Source of the DNA: Zoroaster sp. YZ-2022 | Taxonomy: Eukaryota > Echinodermata > Asteroidea > Forcipulatida > Zoroasteridae | Length of the DNA: 64,000 nucleotides | Direction of reading: 5' to 3' | Assembly: GCA_029582265.1 (NCBI GenBank) | Contig: CM055831.1 | Span: 29,822,189 to 29,886,188 of the forward strand | Part shown: piece after piece, positions 48,601 to 61,322 of the stretch | Numbering within the stretch: position 1 is the first letter of the stretch | How the letters are laid out: the number at the start of each line of letters is the position of its first letter | Notes under the pieces: generated by a model | Seen by the model: the letters and a program-made list of their open reading frames with translations, nothing else | Databases searched by the model: none | Told to the model about the DNA's origin: nothing | Position numbers and translations under genes: made by a program

Positions 48601-51170
48601 TTTTCTCGGGTATTTTTAGTTACTAATTGGATTAATCAGAAACGGAATAACACAATCAGTGCTTGATAATGATAAAATAACTGGCAATGCTTATCGATCG
48701 GGGTGGGTACAATCGATCATGTAGTTATTCGTTTACACCCTGAGCAGACCAGATCAATACATGGTTGACGAATTGGACATAATAGTAAACGATGTGGTTC
48801 GTCTACCATCACTCACTCGATGACGTGTCTACATATAATTTTTAGCATACACGTCTGTTGTTAACGGGAATGAACGACATTGGTAATGATGGTGAAAATG
48901 TTTTTAAGTACCCCTGTATGCTTACCTTTTTGAAGAAAGTTATACATAATTAAATTAAACAATTACCTTGAAATTTTTAGTTTATTACGTTGTGTCGTTC
49001 ATGAGAAACTAGTGAACGATGCACCGATGTTTTGTATTCACGTGGAATATTATACGCTTTCATTTGAACTGGAAATGATTTCACTTTACTTAACAAATAA
49101 CACCTCAGACAAAATTATTTCGAGGGAAAATGATTTTGACCTCAAACAAGTCCAATCTCATTGCAGACTTGTAGTCGAGCACCTTTTCATGATTACGAGT
49201 ACGAGTGCTACATAACAATGTCCTCGAGTACGAGTGTGGCCTATGAGTATTTGTTCATAAATAACAAGTACGAGTACAGACAATGTACTCGAGTCGAGTA
49301 AGGGTACAAGTACTTAAACTCTAACTCACAATACTAGATTCGCCCAATATTCGTGTGTACCCCCCTCCCACTTTGGTAAAGCAGCAGAAGTGTACGCATT
49401 TGTTCCTGTTTCTTTCTTTTTCTTTCCTTGTATTTAGTTTGGGGGTGGGTCAGTTGCACCCCCAAGATCTGCCACACTCGTTTAGCATGCCCTCTTCCAT
49501 AAAGTCACAAAACGTCAAATTTTGCCCTTTGATAAATAATGATTTCGTAGGCTATTATATACCATGACAACCCTTTAAATATATTTCTATTTCATATATT
49601 GTAGCGCCTTTAAGAGCTTCCAGATACCTGTTTTGTTTCAATTCATGCAGCACTTTATGCGCAATTCTGAAATCAGATCGATTCGTGTCGCACGCCTGTC
49701 CAGTATAAAAAAGCGTCAACCTTGTCACAAACTCAGTCTGTCCCCGCTGCCGGAAGACAATCTCATCGCAGGAAATCACCATGGGCGTCGCCAAGAGGAT
49801 TAAACCCCACAAGGAGGGTTAAACGGGGGTTAGTTTTGGAAACCCAACTCCCCTTTGGACAACAGTGGCATAGCCAGGATTGTCAGAGTGGGGACCAATG
49901 AGTTGTTTTTGAAACGGTGCCGTCAAAATTACAAATTTACCGCAGACTCACTTTGATCGAAAAATGGGGTACTGCGGCCCCTGGCCCCTTTGACTACGCT
50001 ACTGAGAAATCAAGCATGACATAAATGTATGTTCTGCGGAGCAGCTTTCTGGGGGAACTTATAGCACATAAAGCGGGGTCACTGCGAAATGAACTCCCTT
50101 GAAAAAAATCGTGGCCACGCCCATGATTTTTGTTTTTTCCTCTCCAATGTAACCCAGGGTGACAGTGTTAGTAAAAGTGTATTGTGTGCATTTATATTCT
50201 GAATAATTACTTGTAAACAATTTAAATTTGAAATTTTGACTTGGGGGTAAGATACACCAGTGGTAAAATGGCTATTGATGCATCAATACTTTATAAGAAC
50301 CAAGGGATGTACAGAAACCAACCTGTGAACGTTTCACCTTAATTTCTTTGCTTCGTTAAGGAGTAAGCATTGAGAATGTATTTGTGGAAATAGATCACCA
50401 GCCAGTGTTGTGTACCGTTACCATTTCAAAACCAAATAAGCTTCCATATAATTAATGGTTCAGTTTCAATTCCAGTAATTACCAATGCTGTATAAGCCCC
50501 GCCCCCCTTTAATGGGGCTGCAAGCTCGGGCTTCTCAGATGAACCAGACCAAAATAGCAAGTTACAACCTGTTACTGGGTTATTGTCACCAGGGCCTATT
50601 GTTAAAGGTGAACACCAACCAGTCAATACACTACGTCTTTGTACTCCATTTTAGCCTATGGTTGACTTCATGTTGAACGATTATCATAATAATACCGTGT
50701 TACAGATGGTAAATCACTGTAAATAGCATAAATGAGTCATAGTGCCTTGTACACGGTTCATCTCTTATTTGACAAAAACAACACACCATTCGTGCAAGTC
50801 GCGATCCCCTTTTGTCAATACAAAATTCGATAATCTTTTGAAAAAATGAGTTTGTGAAAATGTTTTCCACGACAATGTGACTTGTTTACCCTTTGCGTGA
50901 CCTTTAGAGTACCTGGGTAATTTCCCGCAGGGCAAAAGACAGTGTGTGTTTATACGCAGTGTGTGTAGTTTGTGCTTTTTGTACTTCTCCACATAACATC
51001 AATAATTTTTTTAAATTTTGAATAAGATGAACAAGATTTGAGATATAATGTTAGTGCCTTATGAAAAACAAATCAAATTAAGAATTTTTCTGCTGATATC
51101 TCAAAATATTAGATTTTATGGTTTCTTGTCATAGATCAGTGTACATTTTGTGCCTGGCGCAGTTTGACAT
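48601..51170. other. 2.5 kb without a supportable gene
   Basis: 49170-49325 is an ACTCG/GAGTACGAG block. 48960-49020 and 50310-50370 hold dispersed-repeat words. Frames at 49555-49812 minus and 50765-50992 minus have no motif. Confidence 0.4.
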
Positions 51171-51184
51171 TTGGGCCTCCTTTG

Positions 51185-54100
51185 TGGTAAGGGAAGGTAC
51201 GTCATTGGCAATGTTGGCCAAACTGCTTCTATGAGTATGCTTACTCTCTTTGAATCAAGATATACATTGAAGGGAAGGTACAACATTGGTAATGTTGGTC
51301 AAATTGCTTCTATGAGTATGCTTACTCTCTTTGAATCAAGATATACATTGAAGGGAAGGTACAACATTGGTAATGTTGGTCAAATTGCATCTATGAGTAT
51401 GCTTACTCTCTTTGAATCGAGATATACATTAAAGGGAAGGTACAGCATTGGTAATGTTGGCAAAACTGCTTCTATGAGTATGCTTACTCTCTTTGAATCA
51501 AGATATACATTAAAGGGAAGGTACAACATTGGTAATGTTGTGCCAAACTGCTTCTATAGTATAATGCTTACTCTCTTTGAATCAAGATATACATTAAAGG
51601 GAAATTTTAACATTGGTAATGTTAAACTGCTTCTATGGTGTGCTTACTCTCTTTGAATCAAGATATCCATTAAAGGCATGGTACATCATTGTTTATGTTA
51701 GACTATCTGCTTATATGAGTATGCTTACTCTCTTTGAATCAAGATATACATTGAAGGAAGGTACAACATTGGTAATGTTGGCAAAACTTCTTCTATAGTA
51801 TGCTTACTCTCTTTGAATCAAGATATGCATTGAAGGGAAGGTACAACATTGGTAATGTTGGCAAAACTGCTTCTATGGTATGCTTACTCTCTTTGAATCA
51901 AGATATACATTAAAGGAAGGTACAACATTGGTAATGTTGGCAAAACTGCTTCTATGGTATGCTTACTCTCTTTGAATCAAGATATACATTGAAGGGAAGG
52001 TACAACATTGGTAATGTTGGCAAAACTGCTTCTATGGTATGCTTACTCTCTTTGAATCAAGATATACATTGAAGGAAGGTACAACATTGGTAATGTTGGC
52101 AAAACTGCTTCTATGAGTATGCTTACTCTCTTTGAATCAAGATATCCATTAAAGGGAAGGTACAACATTGTGGTAATGTTGGCCAAACTGCTTCTATGGT
52201 GCTTACTCTCTTTGAATCAAGATATACATTGAAGGGAAGGTACAACATTGGTAATGTTGGCAAAACTGCTTCTATGGTATGCTTACTCTCTTTGAATCAA
52301 GGTATACATTAAAGGAAGGTACAACATTGGTAATGTTGGCAAAACTGCTTCTATGAGTGCTTAACACTCTCTTTGAATCAAGATATCCATTAAAGGGAAG
52401 GTACAACATTGGTAATGTTGGCAAAACTGCTTCTATGGTGTGCTTACTCTCTTTGAATCAAGATATACATTGAAGGAAGGTACAACATTGGTAATGTTGG
52501 CAAAACTGCTTCTATGGTATGCTTACTCTCTTTGAATCAAGATATACATTGAAGGAAGGTACAACATTGGTAATGTTGGCAAAACTGCTTCTATGGTATG
52601 CTTACTCTCTTTGAATCAAGATATACATTGAAGGAAGGTACAACATTGGTAATGTTGGCAAAACTGCTTCTATGGTATGCTTACTCTCTTTGAATCAAGA
52701 TATACATTGAAGGAAGGTACAACATTGGTAATGTTGGCAAAACTGCTTCTATGGTATGCTTACTCTCTTTGAATCAAGATATACATTGAAGGAAGGGTAC
52801 AACATTGGTAATGTTGGCAAAACTGCTTCTATGGTATGCTTACTCTCTTTGAATCAAGATATACATTGAAGGAAGGTACAACATTGGTAATGTTGGCAAA
52901 ACTGCTTCTATGGTATGCTTACTCTCTTTGAATCAAGATATACATTGAAGGGAAGGTACAACATTGGTAATGTTGGCAAAACTGCTTCTATGGTATGCTT
53001 ACTCTCTTTGAATCAAGATATACATTGAAGGAAGGTACAACATTGTAATGTTGGCAAAACTTCTTCTATGGTATGCTTACTCTCTTTGAATCAAGATATA
53101 CATTGAAGGAAGGTACAACATTGGTAATGTTATTGGCCAAACTGCTTCTATGGTATGCTTACTCTCTTTGAATCAAGATATCCATTAAAGGGAAGGTACA
53201 ACATTGGTAATGTTGGCCAACTTCTTCTATGGTATGTCTTACTCTCTTTGAATCAAGATATACATTGAAGGAAGGTACAACATTGGTAATGTTGGCAAAA
53301 CTGCTTCTATGGTATGCTTACTCTCTTTGAATCAAGATATACATTGAAGGAAGGTACAACATTGGTAATGTTGGCCAAACTGCTTCTATGAGTATGCTTA
53401 CTCTCTTTGAATCAAGATATACATTGAAGGAAGGTACAACATTGGTAATGTTATTGAGCTACTTCTATGGTATGCTTACTCTCTTTGAATCAAGATATCC
53501 ATTAAAGGGAAGGTACAACATTGGTAATGTTGGCAAAACTGCTTCTATGGTATGCTTACTCTCTTTGAATCAAGATATACATTAAAGGAAGGTACAACAT
53601 TGGTAATGTTGGCAAAACTGCTTCTATGGTATGCTTACTCTCTTTGAATCAAGATATACATTGAAGGGAAGGTACAACATTGGTAATGTTGGCAAAACTG
53701 CTTCTATGGTATGCCTCTCTTTGAATCAAGATATACATTGAAGGGAAGGTACAACATTGGTAATGTTGGCAAAACTGCTTCTATGGTATGCTTACTCTCT
53801 TTGAATCAAGATATACATTGAAGGAAGGTACAACATTGGTAATGTTGGCAAAACTTCTTCTATGGTATGCTTACTCTCTTTGAATCAAGATATACATTGA
53901 AGGAAGGTACAACATTGGTAATGTTGGCAAAACTGCTTCTATGGTATGCTTACTCTCTTTGAATCAAGATATACATTAAAGGGAAGGTACAACATTGGTA
54001 ATGTTGGCCAAACTGCTTCTATGGTATGCTTACTCTCTTTGAATCAAGATATACATTGAAGGAAGGTACAACATTGGTAATGTTGGCAAAACTGCTTCTA

Positions 54101-54775
54101 TGAGTGTGCTTACTCTCTTTGAATCAAGATATACATTGAAGGAAGGTACAACATTGGTAATGTTGGCAAAAACTGCTTCTATGGTGTGCTTACTCTCTTT
54201 GAATCAAGATATACATTGAAGGGAAGGTACAACATTGGTAATGTTGGCAAAACTGCTTCTATGCTTACTCTCTTTGAATCAAGATATACATTGAAGGGAA
54301 GGTACAACATTGGTAATGTTGGCAAAACTGCTTCTATGAGTATGCTTACTCTCTTTGAATCAAGATATACATTGAAGGGAAGGTACAACATTGGTAATGT
54401 TGGCAAAACTGCTTCTATAAGTATGCTTACTCTTTGAATCAAGATATCCATTAAAGGAAGGTACAACATTGGTAATGTTGGCAAAACTGCTTCTATGGTA
54501 TGCTTACTCTCTTTGAATCAAGATATACATTGAAGGAAGGTACATCATTGGTAATGTTGGCAAAACTGCTTCTATGAGTATGCTTACTCTCTTTGAATCA
54601 AGATATACATTGAAGGGAAGGTACATCATTGGTAATGTTGGCAAAACTGCTTCTATGAGTATGCTTACTCTCTTTGAATCAAGATATACATTGAAGGGAA
54701 GGTACAACATTGGTAATGTTGGCAAAACTGCTTCTATGAGTATGCTTACTCTCTTTGAATCAAGATATACATTTA
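51185..54775 (+). repeat. Large satellite: ~45 copies of a 79-81-bp unit
   Basis: The unit reads GGGAAGGTACAACATTGGTA, then ATGTTGGCAAAACTGCTTCT, ATGAGTATGCTTACTCTC, TTTGAATCAAGATATACATT and GAA. Length varies by one or two bases at two places: GAAGG or GAAGGG, and ATGGTATG or ATGAGTATG. The first and last units are mostly the 81-bp form and the middle mostly 79-80. 81 bp is 27 codons, so runs of the 81-bp form stay open on both strands (51171-51656 plus, 54504-54854 minus) and give a 27-residue repeat. These are not interpreted as genes because unit-length changes break the frame. Confidence 0.98.
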
Positions 54776-55253
54776 ACAGGCAATCTGTGATCTGTGAAGT
54801 TTCAGATCGATGCGAAAAGTGTGAACAAGCATTCAGAATGCGTACAGAAAACACATGTAGCTAAATATTGAAAAAATACACATTTTCTTCGTGTTTTCTC
54901 CGAATTTTTGGTACCATGACAAACTCTATTTTAGGCCTAGTTAGCTTTAAAGCAATTTTCATGTTATACATGAATGCTCCATCTAGACTTTCCAACGTGG
55001 AAGAACATGATTTGCGGTGACATCATCATGTTATAAACACATCTCATTTGTGAGTATAAGACGTTGCTTCTGAGAAGAATCATGAGATTAGCTAGGTATT
55101 ATCGGCCACACTCTATAATTAAATCAAGAATTCGCCGTTGCAAAAACGTGAGCACCTATTGTGATGAAACAGGTTTAGTTTTACAATATATTTTTAGAAA
55201 GCTAGAGGGTTGAAATTAAGGTAATTTCAAAAATACCACTGTTGTACTTTCCC
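54776..55253 (+). mobile_element. Right half of a TTAA-family MITE adjoining the satellite
   Basis: After the last satellite unit the sequence goes on into CTGTGAAGTTTCAG and later ACGTGAGCACCTATTGTGATG, AGAGGGTTGAAATTAAGG and GTTGTACTTTCCCTTGAAA, which align with the right part of 24039-24376 and 47072-47410. It suggests that the satellite grew from the left end of this element. Confidence 0.65.
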
Positions 55254-55369
55254 TTGAAAGTGGCAGCACGTTTTGATCCAAGCAAGGTCTCTCTGAAACG
55301 TGACTGATTGGGACAGAAAATGGACCATTCTGTAGGCACACCTCTTTACGGGTGGGTACGGGTCAGACT

Positions 55370-55731
55370 AAGCGATTACCTTTTCGATTACGATATCGAG
55401 AACCTTTTTAAGTTATCGAGATATCGGCAAATCGCGATTTAAAAAATATATCGAGATTAAAAATTGTGAGTTAAGTCAGATTTCCATGGAAACAAAATTA
55501 GAACAGTCTTTTCAGCTTTTGGAAATGAGAAACAAAAGCGAACTACATCAGAAGTACATGCACGCTACGCAAACGAATTTGCGATTTATTGTGAATCTTA
55601 CAGAGGGGTATATACCTGTGGTTATCGGCTCTAAATGCAGGAATGATAAAATAATCGCAATACTATCGAAAATCGCGATATATGTTTGCTGATATATCGT
55701 GGATGAAAAAAATCGATATCGCCCAAGTGTT
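55370..55731 (+). mobile_element. CGATAT-type MITE, copy 2, 9-bp duplication
   Basis: 362-bp element, interior closely matching 42256-42547, ending GATATCGCCCAAGTGTT. It is flanked by GGTCAGACT at 55361-55369 and 55732-55740. Its left end differs from copy 1 (AAGCGATTACC), with added ATCGAGATATCG-type words. A plus frame inside is not transposase. Confidence 0.9.
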
Positions 55732-55740
55732 GGTCAGACT

Positions 55741-57353
55741 GAACTAGTATCCAGTCAAAATTAACACACGTTAAAATTCTAAGTAACTCAGATTTTAGTC
55801 TCTCTGGCCCAGTTTTCCGGTCAGTCTGTCCAAAAAGTGGGTCTCTGCCCCTTGTCCGGGTCAATTCTGACCTAGCGCCAGCGGTAATGCAATGTATGAC
55901 TATATGACTGTCTTCATGGTGGAGATTTTCCTCCTGGGGATGACGGGTAGCGTATATCATAGGTATATTGAAATTGCCGTAGCGTTTAGCTTCCAAGCAG
56001 TAACTCACAGCAGAGATTCAATTCACATGTGATCTTACATCCAGCTCGTCTTCCAGCCAGTACTGATTTTTGGAAATTACAAAAAGTGTATGAAGAGCAC
56101 TGGCTGTGGTATAGCTAGAATATATATCAGCTGGGGGGGGGGGGGGGGGGAGTAGGATCATTTTTGGTAGCTCTATTAAGGGGCTCAGTTTTATCTACCC
56201 ACATGTTGGCTTTGTCACAGTTTTACCAGAGAGCATATTAGCGGATCGGTTATGACGTAACAAACAGCCTTTGGTCTTATTTGCTAAAACCAGATTTGTC
56301 CGAAACTAGTTTCAGACGAAAATGCGCACAGATGGATTGTTTGTGACGTCATTTATACTGATACCTGCTGGAAGTCTGGTAGTCTTGGGTCAAGACGTAT
56401 GTGAATTTTCTGTGAAACGGAACACGCTTAAACAAATCAACTTTAGTGCGCGCAGTGCGATGAAGCCGTCGAACATTCTCACAGACGTCAAGAACCAAGA
56501 CTAGTATGTAGTCTCATTATACAGGACACGAAAGAAGAAACAAATTTAAGTTCGGTCCCAATCCTTAAATCAGCTCCCTGTAATCCTGGGATCCTGCAGG
56601 CAGATATTATTTCTGGCTGATTTATGATTTCCATGCAGGATTTATCTTGCAATTTGTTTGTTGGCATGTCCCAGCGGTGTGCCACGGCTCGGGGGCCGAG
56701 TTGATGGATTGCGCCCGACGTAATTTAGACCATCCGTTAGGTCAGGTCGAGGCTTTGAGGTCACTCACTTATCATTAAAACTTCTTTATACACCATTTGG
56801 TAATTTTCAAAACACAAATGAGATGTTATCAGTTTTACCTGATATCATTATCGAAGCTTAGTTAGTTGGTGGTGATAATGAAATCAAACAACCCGGGATT
56901 TATTCTGCCCGATGTGTTCACACGACTAAAAAAAATACATTTTCTCAATGTTTGAGAAAATATCACAAAATGGACTTCGTGTGAATGGACACCAATGTTT
57001 GAGACTGTCCTACTTTCCTTGCCAATTCTTCGCAAACATTTAGAGATTTTAGGTCCAGACCTACTACAAAATCTTACGCTAGCGAAAGTTTTCTCGTGGA
57101 AAGAGATGAGGTCATAGGCATACTAATGACCATACTGCGTGCCACGCTGTCTGTTTGTTAGCATTTGTCCATGTATTCCGACTTAATAAAGGAATTGTAA
57201 AATGCTTTTATGCATCCATACTTTAGGAGAATGAAGACATATGTAAGTTTCAGCTTATTCCAATGTGTCGTTGACGAGAAAACATTTCAAATGCACGTGA
57301 CCTGGAAACGTATGTTCATTCAAACCCTCTAGGTTTGTGAGAAATATGTCATT
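55741..57353. other. Stretch without a gene
   Basis: A poly-G run of 18 at 56133-56150 and TGACGTCAT near 56345. No exon recognised. The 55631-56008 minus frame overlaps the MITE end. Confidence 0.4.
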
Positions 57354-57354
57354 A

Positions 57355-57470
57355 GAGGGACAACATCGTCACGATCAGAGGAGACCTACAACAGGGCATG
57401 GAATCGGTGTCCTGCTTAAAGATAAACTGAAAATTACTGGCTCAGTGACTGAAAATTACTGGCTGAGCAT
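57355..57470 (+). mobile_element. Truncated GGGACAGTATCG MITE
   Basis: Left arm only: AGAGGGACAACATCGTCACG, ACAGGGCATGGAATCGGTGT, then a local duplication of CTGAAAATTACTGGCT. The right arm is absent. Confidence 0.8.
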
Positions 57471-58234
57471 CGGGTGATAGAGGGGAAGATGGGTCATACT
57501 GCGGCCATCTTGGTCAGATACCCTGTTTTTAAGCACTAAATATAACGTTGATTCTCTCTTCAAAGGGGCCAGCCTATTTTATTTTCAGCTCTCGTTTTTA
57601 GGTCCATATAGGATTTGTCTGGGGAAAAGAAAAGATGGCTTCGCGTTAATAAATATCAATATTATGGCCTCGGATGTTTCTGTGGTAGCTCAAAATAATT
57701 TGGAAAAGTCGTCTTCTAAACTGCCAGTTGGCCACTAGTCAAAATGTTCTAGTTTTGTGTGACGTTTTTCTCCCCGCCATCATCATCATTATGTCACCAG
57801 CTCACGGGTGCCATTTCATTTTTCCCGTAATCGTCTTCCTCCTCTGCACCAGTTTTTATCACCTTCGTGAGGTAAGCCACTACTCCATCAGTTTCCCCCC
57901 CAGACACTCATGTTTCGGTACCGTATTTTGTGCTGCACTGGGACAATATTAATATGAACAGAAATTATGATTCATTGGTAATCACGTCGTTGCGTTGTGG
58001 TCACACGCTGACGTCATGATTGTTTACTGCTTGACATTCTCAGCGTCATCATGATGCAACATGAATATCTCAGTTTGTTGTTTGTGATCCATCCTTCGTG
58101 GCTGTACACTGCAGTGTTAAAAACTACACCACGGGTGTTCATATTGGCCAACTTACCCAATAATATAAACACCACGTCAGAATCCACGTATGAAAGTTTA
58201 CCTGTTACCCAAAGAAAACTGCTTCCCAAATGTT
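57471..58234. other. Stretch without a supportable gene
   Basis: Frames at 57728-57952 and 58014-58242 have no domain. A CTGACGTCATGAT word lies near 58010. Confidence 0.35.
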
Positions 58235-58632
58235 TATTGTAAGCAATTTACTCTGCTTAGCAGCTCTGCGAAATTGGCCCCTGGTGAAACGTGCAACACC
58301 TAACATCTATACTTGGTTGTAAGATTGTAATGATACCAAACATCCAGAGAAGATATTTCGTCTGACTTGTTGTCATTTTGGAGAAATGGAACACGGGCCT
58401 TGATCCATTTCCACATTTAAAGGGAAAGTATAACTGTGCTAATTACCAATTTCATAGAGTTGCTTAGCAGATAAAATTGCTTACTAGAAAAATTTGCTTA
58501 GCGGATTTCTTTGGTGACCAGCCAAACTTTCATAAAAAAATACATGCATTTTTGCTGGTAGTCTGTTTTATAATGCTTAGCAAAAATATTTGCTTAGCAA
58601 AATTATGTGCTTAGCAGCTCTGTGAAATTGGA
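58235..58632 (+). repeat. ~310-bp dispersed repeat, copy 2
   Basis: 58300-58632 repeats 44883-45190 in the same orientation at high identity. It is preceded at 58235-58275 by an extra CTTAGCAGCTCTGCGAAATTGG end. So two ends of the CAATTTC...GCTTAGCAGCT family bracket it. Confidence 0.85.
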
Positions 58633-60250
58633 CATTGAGCGAAGCCAATACGTGGAGCCCACTCAATGGCCCGGATGCTTTGGGATTAAAGATGCTATGT
58701 GATACAATATGTTGCATATTTTTAAACATAAACGATTTGTATGGAAAAGATACAAAAATTTGCATGAGGGAACATTTTCTTTTTTGGAGGATATTAGATA
58801 CCATCTCTAACTTTACACCAAAGTGGAATAAAGAGACTAAAAAAGGCAAAAAAACGAGAATGATTTTCTTTCAGTTGCCTCACTGTTTAGTGATTGATTC
58901 TGAACACGGACGGTTAACACTGCATAGCCGATGGCTCACAATAGTAGTATAAAGTTCGTAAAGGGGTACTTATTATAAAACCAATAAGGATATTTATCGT
59001 GATATGTTGTTATTAGATAATATTACATCTAAAATTGGATTTCGGAAATTGGGTGCAGACCTGTAGGCTAAATAATGCATGGATAGAATGGATTGATTGA
59101 TTAAACAATATTTCATATTCCCGTTAGGCCTACCTGTGATTCTCATTATTTTAAAACTTTCTCATTCAATTTACAAGGTCAATTTTGACAGTCATTTTTA
59201 TTGGGCAGCCTGTGTTATTAGTACAGTTTGCTGATGGTCATTTGATGTTAATCCGGGACAGACCGTCGCGACGAACCGACGACAATAAGTACGCCTCCAG
59301 TGATCTGCCTACCAGCAACAAAAACTAGTTGTCGAAAAGAACAGGAAAAGAGATTGATGATCGTTGCGGTCGTCCACGTCCACCGAGAGATAGAATACTG
59401 GCGAGAAGGTGGTCTGAAAGTTTCATAATTTACATAAAGTTTAATTTTAATGGGAGGGAATTTCTTCAACTTGGCGGCCTAGTACTCTCGGGCGGCTAGA
59501 TTCCCTTTGCCGCGTCATCTTTGCTAGTCATAGTGGGGACGGGTGACTGGGCCCTGCGGGCAAGTCACATAGATGACTCAGCTATATACATGCGTCACTC
59601 AAACAAAACGTAGAGATCCAGATTATCTGAAGACACTCTAGTTCAAAGCATGATTGCCGCTTTTTACGGGTTACTGGGTAATTAGAGGGGGACCAGGCCA
59701 CAAGTTTCCCCACAGACAGACGGGCAAGGAAGTGGCGGTGATAGGTGTTCTTGGGCCACTATCTCCTTCACCCTATACAGTATCCGTGCCCCGTCAATGA
59801 AGCAACTTTTTTGCGATATAAATTCAATCCATCCATGCTAGCACCGGGAGCTTCCCCCTTTTCTCACGAACAAAATGAAAAAATATTTTATCAGGTGCTA
59901 TTTTTTCTCTCTTATCCTTCGGTGGGGGTCAGAAGTTACTGTAAACTACGATTTTTTCACGCATTTCAAGCTTCTTGTGCATGTACATGTACATGTCGGT
60001 CGCTTTATACGTGTAAAGAAAGCTCTTTATGGTATCACTCACCCCTATGAATAAATTTGTCTGCCAGAAAAGTGAAATTATCGCCAAGTTTACCGGGAAG
60101 TGTTTATTGTCTTTCCTTATTTCCACATCATAATGAAATACAAAACAAAAAATTATTGCATTTTCACTATTTCCTCGTTAACGAAACTTTCACAGATATA
60201 TATTTGACTCACATAGAATATAAGCACACTCTGAGTATAAGCAGTGTTAC
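58633..60250. other. 1.6 kb without a supportable gene
   Basis: Frames at 58577-58849 minus, 58635-58952 plus and 59745-60050 plus lack recognisable motifs. ACATGTACATGTACATG near 59978 is a short self-complementary repeat. Confidence 0.35.
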
Positions 60251-60254
60251 CAAC

Positions 60255-60860
60255 TGCTATAAGAAGCAGTTTTGCCAACATGACCAATGTTGTACCTTCC
60301 CTTTAATGCATATCTTGATTCAAAGAGAGTAAGCATTCTCGTAGAAGCAGTTTTGCCAATATGACCAATGTTGTACCTTCCCTTTAATGTATACCTTGAT
60401 TCAAAGATAGTAAGCATACTCATAGAAGCAGTTTTGCCAACATTACCAGTGTTGTACCTTCCCTTTAATGTATACCTTGATTCAAAGAGATACTCATAGA
60501 AGCAGTTTTGCCAACATTACTAATGATGTACCTTCCCTTTAATGTATATCTTGATTCAAAGAGAGTAAGCATACTCATAGAAGCAGTTTTGCCAACATTA
60601 CTAATGATGTACCTTCCCTTTAATGTATATCTTGATTCAAAGAGAGTAAGCATACTCATAGAAGCAGTTTTGCCAACATTACCAATGTTGTACCTTCCCT
60701 TCAATGTATATCTTGATTCAAAGAGAGTAAGCATACTCATAGAAGCAGTTTTGCCAACATTACCAATGTTGTACCTTCCCTTTAATGTATACCTTGATTC
60801 AAAGAGAGTAAGCATACTCGCAGAAGCAGTTTTGCCAACATTACCAATGTTTCCCTTTTA
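60255..60860 (-). repeat. Inverted array of the 79-81-bp satellite, ~7.5 copies
   Basis: Same unit as 51185-54775 on the other strand (AGAAGCAGTTTTGCCAACAT, TACCAATGTTGTACCTTC, CCTTTAATGTATATCTTGAT, TCAAAGAGAGTAAGCATACT). Mostly the 81-bp form, so frames stay open on both strands. It lies 5.5 kb from the end of the main array. Confidence 0.97.
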
Positions 60861-61191
60861 CTTCCATTTAATTTCTTGCGGTTTAATTCGACCTCCATTG
60901 TACTATACATGATGTTGACGATTGTTGTGTTTGCAAGGTTACACTGAATTCGTAGAAAGAGTGTATTTTCTGTACGCTTATACCCTCGGTGTAAAATGGG
61001 TGTTAAAATAACACCAGTGGTGTCCACTTTATTTTTACATGGTGTTCATTTGAAATTTTGCAGCGTGCATGGACATGTACATGTACATGTACGTAATATG
61101 TAACTTATATACCAGACATTGTATAGACCCCATTTTTTATTTTTGGGAGAATATCCACTCACTTTCTGACGTCATGGGTACAACCCTAACC

Positions 61192-61322
61192 TTAAAGGGG
61201 CTATATCTTAAAATCCGTCACGGGTCCTCCACACCAGTGTAAAGAGAAGAGTGGTTTCCCGTTCGAGTGACGTCATACCTCGGCAGAGGGATCATCTGTA
61301 CCATCTGCACTCACCCCTTTAA
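61192..61322. mobile_element. Possible small TTAA-ended element
   Basis: TTAAAGGGG at 61192 and CCCCTTTAA ending 61322 bound 131 bp. Inverted similarity stops after about 9-10 bases, so this is weak. Confidence 0.3.

Noticed and set aside
51171..51656. A 161-codon frame encoding a 27-residue repeat protein
   Set aside because: It arises from a satellite whose unit length varies by one base, with open frames on both strands and no other gene evidence.
60508..60912. A 134-codon plus frame across the inverted satellite
   Set aside because: It is the complement reading of the same 81-bp satellite unit, not an independent gene.
61192..61322. A complete TTAA-type transposon
   Set aside because: Terminal similarity stops after about ten bases, so it is kept only as a low-confidence possibility.
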